Assembly (NCBI RefSeq): GCF_001685015.1
Contig: NZ_MAYT01000001.1
Span: 635,227-699,226 of the forward strand
Source: Pseudobacillus wudalianchiensis
Lineage (GTDB): Bacteria; Bacillota; Bacilli; Bacillales; Domibacillaceae
Direction: 5' to 3'
DNA: 64,000 bases
Of the stretch, positions 47,863 through 56,475 are shown one piece after another. Below the pieces are notes generated by a model that did not search any database, was not told where the DNA came from, and worked only from the letters and a program-made list of their open reading frames with translations. The position numbers were made by a program, and so were the translations under genes. Position 1 is the stretch's first letter. Every line of letters begins with the position of its first letter.

Positions 47863-48836
47863 AACAGCAATTATTAGAGGCGTTTTCCAAAGCGGATGGA
47901 GAATTTGTATCCGGTCAGGCGCTTGCGGAAATTCTCGGCTGCTCGCGGACGGCTATTTGGAAGCATATTGAATCATTGAGACAGGAAGGCTTTGAACTAG
48001 AAGCAGTTCGAAAAAAAGGCTACCGTATTTTGACGAAGCCAGATAAGGTAACTGAAAATGAAATTTTAATTGGCTTGCAAACGAATTGGCTCGGCAAGGA
48101 GATTGTGGCGTTGGAGTCGACGTCATCTACCCAAAAGGAAGCCCATCGTTTGGCGCAGGAGACTTTTAAAGAGGGCACGGTCGTCATTGCTGAAGAGCAA
48201 ACAGAAGGGCGCGGCCGGATGACACGAGCATGGCATTCACCAAAGTATACCGGTATCTGGATGAGTGTTTTATTAAAACCCTCACTGCCGCCGTATAAGG
48301 CGCCCCAATTCACCTTAATTACAGCGGTAGCCGTTGTCGAGGCGATTATGGAGGTAACCGGGCTGCAGCCGGAAATTAAATGGCCAAACGACATTTTATT
48401 AAACGGCAAGAAAATTACCGGCATTTTAACAGAGCTGCAGGCTGATGCTGACCGGATTCATTCCATTATCATTGGCATTGGCATTAATGTGAATCAAAAA
48501 GAATTTCCGGATGAATTAAAAGAGATTGCTACCTCGCTCGCTATCGAAAAAGGAGGACCCGTCTCACGATCGCAGCTCGTCCAAGAAATCTTAAAAAATC
48601 TTGAAGTATACTATGATATCTATCTAAAAGAGGGCTTTGCCAATATTAAAAAACGCTGGGAAAAATTTGCTTTATCGATCGGCAAAAAAATTACAGCGCG
48701 GACAGTATCCGGTACTATTCGAGGAAAAGCGCTCGGTATTACGGAAGAGGGCGTATTAAAGCTGCTCGATGAAGAGGGGACGATTCATGATATTTACTCA
48801 GCGGACATCGAAATCGAGAAAAAATCGAATGAATAA
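47847..48836 (+). CDS. birA: Biotin-[acetyl-CoA-carboxylase] ligase / repressor BirA
   Basis: 329 residues: an N-terminal winged helix (LGCSRTAIWKHIESLR, about 30-45) that binds biotin operators, a central ligase domain with the biotinyl-AMP loop GRGRM (121-125) and KWPNDI (around 190), and a C-terminal SH3-like domain. It activates biotin and attaches it to acetyl-CoA carboxylase, and represses biotin genes. The start is GTG at 47847, eight bases after AAGGAGTGG; an upstream GTG at 47835 lies within that site. Last gene of the ypjD-birA operon. Confidence 0.95.
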   Translation: MQSSVKQQLLEAFSKADGEFVSGQALAEILGCSRTAIWKHIESLRQEGFELEAVRKKGYRILTKPDKVTENEILIGLQTNWLGKEIVALESTSSTQKEAHRLAQETFKEGTVVIAEEQTEGRGRMTRAWHSPKYTGIWMSVLLKPSLPPYKAPQFTLITAVAVVEAIMEVTGLQPEIKWPNDILLNGKKITGILTELQADADRIHSIIIGIGINVNQKEFPDELKEIATSLAIEKGGPVSRSQLVQEILKNLEVYYDIYLKEGFANIKKRWEKFALSIGKKITARTVSGTIRGKALGITEEGVLKLLDEEGTIHDIYSADIEIEKKSNE

Positions 48837-48837
48837 G

Positions 48838-48879
48838 AAAAGAGCTGCTCTGACTGTAAAAAGTCAGGCAGCATTTTTT
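48838..48879 (+). terminator. Terminator after birA
   Basis: GCTGCTCTGACT and AGTCAGGCAGC pair around a short loop, with A and T runs outside. Confidence 0.83.
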
Positions 48880-48934
48880 ATGTAAAGAATACAGTAAGCC
48901 GTTAGATTTTACTGCCCTTACACTAATTCTTCTC

Positions 48935-49999
48935 TCATGGCAAAGATAGACGGAGTAAGCGATCATCCTGTTCAGCTGGCGTGCCTCGTCCATCTGTATT
49001 ATTTGTTACTACATGTAAAGAGCCGCTGCGGACGTATACATCTCTGAGTCGGCCAGCGCCTTTAAAAGGAACAGTCATTTTCTTGCTTTTAGGATCAAAG
49101 GCAAGCAGCTTTTCGCCTCTTAGTGCGGCAATAAAGAGCTTTCCGTCAGTATAAGCTAGTCCAGAGGGAGCCCACGTTTCTTCTCCAGAATGAACGAGAG
49201 GGGTTACCATTCCCTCTTTTTTTTCGTCTCCTTCAATTACAGGCCAGCCATAGTTTTTCCCCGATTCAATTTTGTTCACTTCATCGTGGGCACTTTGGCC
49301 ATGTTCCGTTGCATACATCGTGCCATCTTCACTCCAGGCCATGCCTTGTGGATTTCGGTGTCCATAAGAGAAAATATAGGAATTTTCAAATGGATTGTCC
49401 GATGGAATGGAACCGTCCAAATTTAATCGCAAAATTTTTCCTGAAAGAGTTTGTTGATCCTGTGCTGATGACTTTTGGCCAGCGTCTCCTGCTGTTGCAT
49501 ACAGCTTTTTGTCAGGACCGATGGCGAGCCGTCCGCCATTATGAATGGAGCCGCCCGGAATGTTCGCTAACAATTCCTTGGTCTCCTGCCAAGTCTCGTT
49601 TTGTTTTTGAATTTGTACGATTCGATTAGCTATTCTGTCTTCTGTTAAGTAGGTATGATATATATAAGCCAGTCCATTTTTTGAAAAGTTAGGATGGAGC
49701 TCAAACCCTAATAAGCCGCCTTCGCCTTCACGCAGCACTGGTTGAGCCAGCTTTACTTCCATTTCCTTTTTTTCTCCATCACGATTGATTCGGACAACCA
49801 TCCCTTTTCGCTCACTAATAAAAAAGCTGCCGCCAGATTTCGTAATGTCCCAGGGAATCTTTAAGTTTTCCGCGAGTATATCCGCAGCGGAAACTGTACT
49901 TGCAGGAACATGTCTTGAAGAGTCCTCTCCATCAGGGGCCTGTTTCGGGGAGGCACAACCTGAAAGCAGCAAAAGAAAAGCTAATAGCCATTTACTCAT
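48935..49999 (-). CDS. PQQ-dependent sugar dehydrogenase-like lipoprotein
   Basis: 354 residues: signal peptide with lipobox LSGC (lipidated Cys 15), then a six-bladed beta-propeller of the soluble glucose/aldose sugar dehydrogenase family. It contains GEGGLLGFELHPNF (around 92-105), the catalytic-type histidine segment GGSIHNGGRLAIGPDK (around 152-167), and SYGHRNPQGMAW and TEHGQSAHDEVN (around 217-240). This family oxidises sugars with PQQ or binds other ligands; PQQ synthesis genes are not visible here. It stands alone on the minus strand between birA and panB; I do not expect it at this locus in B. subtilis. Confidence 0.87.
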   Translation of the reverse strand: MSKWLLAFLLLLSGCASPKQAPDGEDSSRHVPASTVSAADILAENLKIPWDITKSGGSFFISERKGMVVRINRDGEKKEMEVKLAQPVLREGEGGLLGFELHPNFSKNGLAYIYHTYLTEDRIANRIVQIQKQNETWQETKELLANIPGGSIHNGGRLAIGPDKKLYATAGDAGQKSSAQDQQTLSGKILRLNLDGSIPSDNPFENSYIFSYGHRNPQGMAWSEDGTMYATEHGQSAHDEVNKIESGKNYGWPVIEGDEKKEGMVTPLVHSGEETWAPSGLAYTDGKLFIAALRGEKLLAFDPKSKKMTVPFKGAGRLRDVYVRSGSLHVVTNNTDGRGTPAEQDDRLLRLSLP

Positions 50000-50062
50000 C
50001 GTTTCACTTCCTTTTGAAAGTTATTTAAACGGTTATACTATTATGAACAAACAAATTTCCAA

Positions 50063-50091
50063 TAGTCAAAAAAAAGGGATGTTGCTATAAT
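50063..50091 (+). promoter_or_regulatory. Extended -10 SigA promoter of panBCD
   Basis: TGC-TATAAT (-10 at 50086-50091) with TAGTCA 17 bases upstream (50063-50068). Transcription would start near 50098, leaving a leader of about 200 bases. Confidence 0.6.
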
Positions 50092-50097
50092 GAAGGC

Positions 50098-50255
50098 GGG
50101 CAGTATCTAAGATAGAACTGCACTTGTCTCGTAGTTAGCCGCTGGCACAATCAAATAAGCAAAAGTTCTGCCTTGATCCGTAAGGACAGGGACAGAGGGT
50201 CGAAACAACGAATCGAATTATTCGAGTCCTTCTGTCTGGAGGACTCTTTTTATTT
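50098..50255 (+). ncRNA. panB leader with bulged stem-loops and attenuator (pan-motif-like)
   Basis: Two stem-loops with bulged A are visible: GCAGT-A-TCT / AGA-ACTGC (50100-50122) and CTGCCTT / AAGG-A-CAG (50168-50189). An intrinsic terminator follows: GAGTCCT (50224-50230) with AGGACTC (50240-50246) and a T run. An alternative 9-bp pairing, GACAGAGGG (50191-50199) with CCTTCTGTC (50228-50236), would break the terminator stem. The known pan RNA motif lies before panB in Firmicutes, including B. subtilis, and is described as stem-loops with conserved bulged A. Assignment to that motif is from position and features, without an alignment. Confidence 0.6.
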
Positions 50256-50299
50256 ACTTATTGTTTCGTCTCCTCTGATTAAAAAAGGAGGAAGCGTGC

Positions 50300-51139
50300 A
50301 TGAAGCAAACGAGTGATTTTATTAAGATGAAGGAGAACGGCGAAAAGATCGCCATGATCACTGCCTATGACTACCCATCTGCCAAATTATCCGAAGAAGG
50401 CGGAGCAGACATTATTTTAGTTGGTGATTCACTTGGTATGGTCGTTCTTGGATATGAATCGACGGTTCCGGTAACGCTCGCCGACATGATTCACCATACG
50501 AAAGCGGTGAAGAGAGGCGCAAAAGAAACGTTTATTGTGACTGACTTGCCTTTTATGTCTTACCACATTAGCCGTGAAGAAACGATGCGGGCGGCGAGAG
50601 CGCTTATGCAGGAAGCAGGAGCACATGCGGTGAAGATTGAAGGCGGAGAAGAGGCAGTAGAAGCTGTGCGGGATTTGACGCTCGCCGGTGTACCAACGGT
50701 CGCTCACTTAGGTCTGACTCCACAATCAGTTGGTGTGCTAGGTGGTTACAAAGTACAAGGGAAAACAGCAGAAGCAGCCAAAAAGCTGTTGCTTGACGCA
50801 AAGAAGCTGGAGGAAGCGGGAGCCTTTATGGCCGTACTCGAGTGTGTACCTTATCAAATTGCAGCTCAAGTAGCGGGTGCTCTCACCATTCCGGTTATTG
50901 GCATTGGTGCAGGAAAAGAAACAGATGGGCAGGTGCTCGTCTATCATGATCTTATCCGATATGGTGTAAGCCGGACACCTAAATTCGTTAAATCATATGC
51001 CAATGTGAACGAGGAGATTATCCCGGCGGTTTCAGCCTATGTAGCAGAAGTGAAGGAAGGGGCATTTCCTGCTCAGGAGCATTCATTTACGATGAAAGAA
51101 GAAGAGTTAGAAGCGCTGTATGGAGGGGCACGTTCATGA
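50300..51139 (+). CDS. panB: 3-methyl-2-oxobutanoate hydroxymethyltransferase
   Basis: First step of pantothenate synthesis: adds a hydroxymethyl group from methylene-THF to ketoisovalerate. 279 residues, TIM barrel. It has the [10 protein letters not shown] opening (about 21-30), DSLGMVVLG metal-binding segment (about 43-51), VKIEGG (about 112-117) and [14 protein letters not shown] (about 201-214). Strong AAAGGAGGA ribosome site. Its stop overlaps the panC start (ATGA). Probably controlled by the leader upstream. Confidence 0.97.
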   Translation: MKQTSDFIKMKENGEKIAMITAYDYPSAKLSEEGGADIILVGDSLGMVVLGYESTVPVTLADMIHHTKAVKRGAKETFIVTDLPFMSYHISREETMRAARALMQEAGAHAVKIEGGEEAVEAVRDLTLAGVPTVAHLGLTPQSVGVLGGYKVQGKTAEAAKKLLLDAKKLEEAGAFMAVLECVPYQIAAQVAGALTIPVIGIGAGKETDGQVLVYHDLIRYGVSRTPKFVKSYANVNEEIIPAVSAYVAEVKEGAFPAQEHSFTMKEEELEALYGGARS

Positions 51140-51993
51140 GAGTCATCAAGACAGTAAAAGAGTTAAAAGAGTTTGTTCGGACGGAGAAGAAGGCCGGACA
51201 TCAAATCGGCCTCGTGCCGACAATGGGGTTTCTGCATGAAGGGCATCTCACCTTAGCAAATCAAGCAAGACAGGAAAACGATACAGTCATTATGAGTATC
51301 TTTGTAAACCCGCTGCAATTTGGGCCAAATGAAGACTTCGATCGTTATCCGCGGAATTTAGAACGGGATGAACAGCTGGCAGCTTCAGCCGGCGTAGATT
51401 GTCTTTTTACCCCTGATGTAGAAGAAATGTATCCGGAGCCATCTATCATAACAATGACGGTGACAGCCAGAGCAGACAAGCTATGCGGTGTGAAACGCCC
51501 GGGCCACTTTGATGGAGTCGTCACCGTAGTAACGAAGCTTTTTCATTTAGCAGAACCGGATAAAGCCTACTTCGGCTTAAAGGATGCCCAACAATTTGCT
51601 GTCATTGATGGTCTCGTTACATCATTGAATTTTCCAGTAGAAATTGTGGGAGTGGAGACCGTTAGGGAAGAAGACGGATTAGCAAAGAGCTCTCGTAACG
51701 TCTACTTGACAGAAGAGGAACGCCTAAAAGCACCTCATTTGCAAAAGGGGCTTCAGCTCGGTGTTCAAGCAGCCAAACAGGGAGATAAGAGCGTTGAAGA
51801 GGTTATTGAGCGCACGGTTTCTTATTTGCAGGACCATACTGGGGCGGCTATTGACTATGTGGAGCTGCTCTCTTATCCAGAGCTGGATTCTTTAGAAAAA
51901 GTCCAAGGGAAGATGATCCTGGCCGCAGCGGTTCAGTATAGAAAAGCGCGTTTGATCGACAATATCATTTTTACTGTTAGAGGAGAATGCTAA
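51136..51993 (+). CDS. panC: Pantothenate synthetase
   Basis: Condenses pantoate with beta-alanine using ATP. 285 residues of the cytidylyltransferase-like fold: [13 protein letters not shown] (about 28-40, with the HxGH motif), [15 protein letters not shown] (about 55-69), and FGLKDAQQ followed by the KMSKS-like SSRNVYL (about 181-187). Overlaps panB by four bases; panD starts just past its stop. Confidence 0.97.
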   Translation: MRVIKTVKELKEFVRTEKKAGHQIGLVPTMGFLHEGHLTLANQARQENDTVIMSIFVNPLQFGPNEDFDRYPRNLERDEQLAASAGVDCLFTPDVEEMYPEPSIITMTVTARADKLCGVKRPGHFDGVVTVVTKLFHLAEPDKAYFGLKDAQQFAVIDGLVTSLNFPVEIVGVETVREEDGLAKSSRNVYLTEEERLKAPHLQKGLQLGVQAAKQGDKSVEEVIERTVSYLQDHTGAAIDYVELLSYPELDSLEKVQGKMILAAAVQYRKARLIDNIIFTVRGEC

Positions 51994-51995
51994 AG

Positions 51996-52379
51996 ATGTT
52001 CCGTACAATGATGAATGGAAAAATCCACCGAGCTACTGTTACAGAAGCGAATTTAAATTATGTTGGCAGCATTACGATTGATGAAGATTTAATCGATGCG
52101 GCTGGCATGATGGTGAATGAGAAAGTCCAAATCGTGAATAACAATAACGGTGCCCGCTTGGAAACGTATATTATACCGGGAGAGCGCGGCAGCGGAGTTA
52201 TTTGTTTAAATGGAGCGGCAGCAAGACTTGTACAGCCTGGTGACAAAGTGATTATTATCTCTTATGTGATGGTAGCTGAAGAGAAAGTAAAGGATCACAA
52301 GCCAAAAGTGGTTGTTGCTGGAGAGAACAATCAAATTGAGCAGCTTCTGCATGAGGAAATTGCCGGTACAGTCCTTTAA
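51996..52379 (+). CDS. panD: Aspartate 1-decarboxylase (pyruvoyl enzyme)
   Basis: Makes beta-alanine from aspartate. The 127-residue proenzyme is cut at G24-S25 (YVGSITID), the serine becoming the pyruvoyl group. Other conserved segments are [11 protein letters not shown] and [11 protein letters not shown]. The ATG at 51996 is ten bases after GAGGAG; the ATG at 51987 would be too close. With panB and panC, and a supply of ketoisovalerate from elsewhere, the pathway to pantothenate is complete. Confidence 0.97.
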   Translation: MFRTMMNGKIHRATVTEANLNYVGSITIDEDLIDAAGMMVNEKVQIVNNNNGARLETYIIPGERGSGVICLNGAAARLVQPGDKVIIISYVMVAEEKVKDHKPKVVVAGENNQIEQLLHEEIAGTVL

Positions 52380-52385
52380 TATAGA

Positions 52386-52430
52386 AAAGAAGGGGTCTCT
52401 CATATCGATTTGAGGGGCTCTTTCTATTGC
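52386..52430 (+). terminator. Probable terminator after panD
   Basis: GGGTCTCTCA and TTGAGGGGCTC form an imperfect stem with an AT-rich loop and a short TTTCTATT tail. Confidence 0.5.
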
Positions 52431-52505
52431 ACGCTCTGGCTCTTTGGCAAATTCATATGTTAAACTGAGGAAGAAAGTTTAACAGAAAAAGGTGCGTAAC
52501 CGACT

Positions 52506-55310
52506 ATGAAGCATTTAAAATTTGTCGTAACTGACTTTGAAACGACCGGCCACGCGTCGAAAGGGAATGACCGAATTATACAGGCTTCCTTTGTCGTTAT
52601 TGAAAATAAACAAATTACCGGACAATATACCTCTTTTTTCAATCCGGAAATACCTATTCCAGCATTTATTGAAGAGCTGACAGGTATTTCAGATGATCTC
52701 GTGCAAGATGCTCCTTTTTTTCATGAAGCAGCAAAGGATATCTTGCCGTTGCTAGAAGGGGCTGTGTTTGTTGCTCATAACGTAGCATTTGATCTGCAAT
52801 TTTTACAGTCAGAGCTTGAACGGGCAGGGTATCCTGCTTTTTCTGGAGCGGCTATTGACACAGTCGAGCTGGCTAGAATTGTCTGGCCAACATCAGACAG
52901 TTATAAGCTGGGTGAATTAACAGGCAATCTTGGCCTCGTTCATGACCGGCCTCATCAAGCTGACAGTGATGCCTATGTAACAGCCGAAATGCTGCTATTA
53001 ATGATAGAAAAGCTTGAGAAATTACCAATGGTCACACTTGAGAAGCTTCAGCGGCTGTCTATACGCTTAAAAAGTGATATCTATTTGTTAATAAAAGCGA
53101 TCATTCAGACAAAACAATCGAATATTGAGCAGTTGCCAGAGCAAGTGGAAGTGTATCGCGGGCTTGCTTTGCGTAAAAAGAAAATTGAGCAAAGAATGAT
53201 TGAAAAAAATACGCCGTCTTATCCGGAAACAGAGGAGGAAAAAGCAGCGCTATTTGCTGCTGTTCCGCATCTTGAACTTCGCAACAGCCAAATGGATATG
53301 ATGGATCTCGTCCATCGGTCACTGCAAACTTCTCAGCATTTAGCGGTAGAGGCTGGGACCGGCACCGGAAAATCTCTCGGCTATTTATTACCGGCCGTTT
53401 ATCAAAGCAAACAAGAAAAGGAACCCGTTATTGTCAGTACATATACAGTGATTTTACAACAGCAGCTTTTGCAAAAAGAGATTCGCCAGCTGCAGCAGTT
53501 ATTACCTTTTCCAGTTCAAGCGACGGTATTAAAAGGCAGAAACCATTATATTGATCTATATAAGTTTTCCCAAAGCTTGAAAGATACGAACGATAATTAT
53601 GATTTTATTCTGGCAAAGATGCAAATTTTGACGTGGCTGCTTGAGACAGAAACAGGAGACGTCGATGAAATTAATTTGTCTTCAGGCGGTGAGCTGTTTT
53701 GGAATGAAGTCCGTCAAGACAGCGATTATATGAATAAAGGCCGAAAAGCCTGGCTTGATAAAGACTTTTATATCCATGCAAAAAAACAGGCAAAAGAAGC
53801 GGACATCGTCATTACAAACCATTCTTTGCTCGTAGCGGATTTAATGAAAGAAAACGCATTTATTCCTGCTTGCCGTCATGTCATCATTGATGAAGCCCAC
53901 CACTTTGAACGTGCGGCAAGAGACCGTCTTGGTTTATCGATCGACCCAATTACGTGCAAACAATTGCTTGGGAGGGTTGGCACGTATGAGCAAAAGGAAT
54001 TATTTTATGAAATAGAAAAGTTGGTTGTTAAATACGGTTCGTCCGATAAAGAGGATGAGCGGCGAGCGATTAATCGTAAGCTGCAGGAGCTTCAATTCGA
54101 AATGGATGAATGGTTTAAAGTGCTGCAATTATATTTCGAGAAGCATACGAAAAAGCGGTCAGGAAACTGGCATAGACGCCAGCTTAGATTAACCGATGAG
54201 ACGAGAAGTCTTTCCCATTGGGATCACATAGAATATGGCGCAGAAAGAATAGAGTCTCTACTAGGAGAACTGATTTCTTGGATGAAGCAGCGGCTTGGAC
54301 AAATAGGAGAATCCCGGGAACAAATGACAGCTTCAGAACAAGTGAGGATGGACAATTTTAAAGAAGTCATGGAAGAGTGGCAAGAGTTTCAGCACACGCT
54401 TTTGCGATTGATTTTCCGTCCAGAAGAGGAAGAAGTTATTTGGCTGGAAGGGGATGGCCGTTCATTTGCCAATACATTTGTGATCAGATCCCATCCAATG
54501 GAAGCAGCGAACATGATTCAAGATACGCTGCTTCGTCATAAGCATGTGATTTTTACTTCGGCAACACTGGCGGTTAATGACTCTTTTCGCTTTTTCACTG
54601 CCGAGACAGGTCTTTCCTCATTTGATCATGAAGAGGTAATCCTGCCGTCTCCTTTTGACTTCAAGCAAAATTGCCGAATGGTCATTCCTAATGATGTCCC
54701 GGAAGTAAAAAGCGTACATCAAGAAGAATATATTGAGTCTTTAGCTAATCATTTAACAGCAGTCGCTGAAGCAGCTAAAGGCAGAATGCTCGTGTTGTTT
54801 ACGTCATTTGACATGATGAAAAAAACGTATGATTTAATGAAAGACAGCGGTCTGCTTGATGAGTATATTTTGTTAGCCCAAGGGATTACGACGGGAAGCC
54901 GGAGCCGCTTGACACGAAACTTTCAGAGGTTTGATAAAGCCATTTTGTTTGGTACGAACAGCTTTTGGGAAGGCATTGATATTCCAGGGGAGGATTTGTC
55001 CTGTCTTGTGATCGTTCGCCTGCCATTTTCGCCGCCGGATGAACCGTTTGCTCAGGCTAAGAGCGAACAGTTAACGCAAGCAGGGAAAAATGCGTTCTCC
55101 GCTTTCTCTCTGCCACAGGCTGTCCTGCGCTTTAGACAAGGGTTTGGCCGGCTCATCCGCAGCAGTACAGATCGAGGCATTATTATTGTATTCGACCGGC
55201 GTATTCAAACAAATAAGTATGGAAAAACATTTTTGCAATCTATTCCTGATATTCTGATCGAGGAGGCTTCACTGAGCGAGACCATTTCCATCATTGAGAA
55301 ATGGCTGTGA
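52506..55310 (+). CDS. dinG: DinG-family helicase with N-terminal DEDD exonuclease domain
   Basis: 934 residues. Residues 1-165 are a DnaQ-like 3'-5' exonuclease domain (DFETTG near 10, HNVAFDLQFL near 93-102, HQADSDA near 155-161). The rest is an XPD/DinG-type superfamily 2 helicase with Walker A GTGTGKS (284-290) and a DEAH box (462-465). No iron-sulfur cysteine cluster is evident, as in other Bacillus DinG. B. subtilis DinG has the same fusion, and in related Gram-positive DinG the nuclease is active while helicase activity is weak. Located between panD and the ypmA region. Confidence 0.95.
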   Translation: MKHLKFVVTDFETTGHASKGNDRIIQASFVVIENKQITGQYTSFFNPEIPIPAFIEELTGISDDLVQDAPFFHEAAKDILPLLEGAVFVAHNVAFDLQFLQSELERAGYPAFSGAAIDTVELARIVWPTSDSYKLGELTGNLGLVHDRPHQADSDAYVTAEMLLLMIEKLEKLPMVTLEKLQRLSIRLKSDIYLLIKAIIQTKQSNIEQLPEQVEVYRGLALRKKKIEQRMIEKNTPSYPETEEEKAALFAAVPHLELRNSQMDMMDLVHRSLQTSQHLAVEAGTGTGKSLGYLLPAVYQSKQEKEPVIVSTYTVILQQQLLQKEIRQLQQLLPFPVQATVLKGRNHYIDLYKFSQSLKDTNDNYDFILAKMQILTWLLETETGDVDEINLSSGGELFWNEVRQDSDYMNKGRKAWLDKDFYIHAKKQAKEADIVITNHSLLVADLMKENAFIPACRHVIIDEAHHFERAARDRLGLSIDPITCKQLLGRVGTYEQKELFYEIEKLVVKYGSSDKEDERRAINRKLQELQFEMDEWFKVLQLYFEKHTKKRSGNWHRRQLRLTDETRSLSHWDHIEYGAERIESLLGELISWMKQRLGQIGESREQMTASEQVRMDNFKEVMEEWQEFQHTLLRLIFRPEEEEVIWLEGDGRSFANTFVIRSHPMEAANMIQDTLLRHKHVIFTSATLAVNDSFRFFTAETGLSSFDHEEVILPSPFDFKQNCRMVIPNDVPEVKSVHQEEYIESLANHLTAVAEAAKGRMLVLFTSFDMMKKTYDLMKDSGLLDEYILLAQGITTGSRSRLTRNFQRFDKAILFGTNSFWEGIDIPGEDLSCLVIVRLPFSPPDEPFAQAKSEQLTQAGKNAFSAFSLPQAVLRFRQGFGRLIRSSTDRGIIIVFDRRIQTNKYGKTFLQSIPDILIEEASLSETISIIEKWL

Positions 55311-55354
55311 TTTCCGGCAGGCACCTGCGTTTATTTTGCGAGTGAATGACGTAC

Positions 55355-55385
55355 CATAACGGTATCGAAAGGAGCGGCCGTTATG
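55355..55385 (+). promoter_or_regulatory. Inverted repeat covering the start codon of the ComEC-like gene
   Basis: CATAACGG (55355-55362) and CCGTTATG (55378-55385) form a perfect 8-bp stem. The loop holds the ribosome site AAAGGAG, and the right arm holds the ATG. In mRNA this would limit start-codon access. Confidence 0.5.
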
Positions 55386-56189
55386 AGAATCGTCTTAGCT
55401 ATTGTGGTATCTATGTTATTCGTTTCTCCTATGTATGCAGCTGCCTCTGTTATTCATTTGCATTTAGAAGAAGAGGAATTTGCTCTCTCGTTTTTGCCAT
55501 TATCAGACGGGGAAGCTGCCTTTTTACACACAGCAGATGGCCAGCATTTTTTAATTAATACCGGACACAAAGGCACCGAAGCGGAAATCTTTCAATATAT
55601 GAATAGCTTTCAAATTCATGAGCTTGATGGGCTGATTATTACAGAAAGAAGATATTGGCGAGAGTCGTTCATTGAAGAACTCAGAAGGAAACGGAAATTA
55701 AAGAAAATATTTACCGGCTGGCCGTTACCAGCTCGTTCACGCGGCAGCCGCTTCATACATGAAAAGTGGCAGGAAGGGGATTTGCGGGAGATCAGTCCAG
55801 GGGTGAGAGTATCTGTACTTTATAGTGGATTAAGAAAGAACGAAGGCCTTGATTTTTCCATCAGACACTATGACTCCCGCCTCCTATGGCTATCCTCTGC
55901 TTCAAGATCGTCTGAGAAGAAGCTGTTAGCATTGCCTCTTAGGGACAGTAACATTGTAAAAATTCCTCAGTTTGGTAAACACGATAGTCTCTCTAATAAC
56001 CTGTTAACTCACATTGACCCGCAAACGGCTGTTTTATTCAAACAAAAAGCAGCTTATCCGGATGAGAGACTAATGGAACTGCTTCATGAGATGTGGATTG
56101 ATATTTACTACACAGGCCAGCACGGTATCCTCATTGTTAAATTTACAAAAGAGGGATACGAGCTTTTTTCCCTGCCGGATTTAAAATGA
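55383..56189 (+). CDS. Secreted ComEC-like metallo-beta-lactamase-fold protein, degenerate metal site
   Basis: 268 residues with a signal peptide (about 1-20, PMYAAAS). Its pattern follows the C-terminal domain of ComEC: DGEAAFLHTADGQHFLINTG (about 39-58), then a spot where HxHxDH is expected but TERRYWRES stands, later VKIPQFG (about 196-202) where ComEC has a KxxHHG, then FKQKAAYPDERLMELLH and YYTGQHGILIVK. The fold is probably kept and the metal ligands lost. It takes the region between dinG and ypmA; ypmB of B. subtilis is absent. The function is unknown. Confidence 0.65.
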   Translation: MRIVLAIVVSMLFVSPMYAAASVIHLHLEEEEFALSFLPLSDGEAAFLHTADGQHFLINTGHKGTEAEIFQYMNSFQIHELDGLIITERRYWRESFIEELRRKRKLKKIFTGWPLPARSRGSRFIHEKWQEGDLREISPGVRVSVLYSGLRKNEGLDFSIRHYDSRLLWLSSASRSSEKKLLALPLRDSNIVKIPQFGKHDSLSNNLLTHIDPQTAVLFKQKAAYPDERLMELLHEMWIDIYYTGQHGILIVKFTKEGYELFSLPDLK

Positions 56190-56270
56190 GCGGGATTCGC
56201 ACTTTTCACAAAATTTCTTAATGACCTGTTAAAATTTCCTGATATAATATAAAAGAATGGGGGCATTCGC

Positions 56271-56441
56271 ATGGAAAGTAAAATTGAAGTTTTATCCTCT
56301 GTTACGGTCAACAATCAGTCAGATTTATACAAAATTGTAGATACATTAAACCGTACGTTAAAGCGGGAAAATTTAATGTTTGGTTTGGCGCTTGATAAGG
56401 CAGACAAAGATAAAGCTGTTTTTACTATTTACCGTACATAA
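56271..56441 (+). CDS. ypmA: DUF4264 small protein YpmA
   Basis: 56 residues beginning MESKIEVLSSVTVNNQSDLY and ending FTIYRT. It matches B. subtilis YpmA (56 residues, DUF4264) in size, character and position before aspB. Soluble, with no catalytic motif; the function is unknown. The ribosome site GGGGG lies seven bases or so before the ATG. A GATATAAT sequence at about 56241-56248 may be its -10 box. Confidence 0.82.
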   Translation: MESKIEVLSSVTVNNQSDLYKIVDTLNRTLKRENLMFGLALDKADKDKAVFTIYRT

Positions 56442-56475
56442 TGAAATAAAATAGACAAATAGTGGAGGTATTTTT

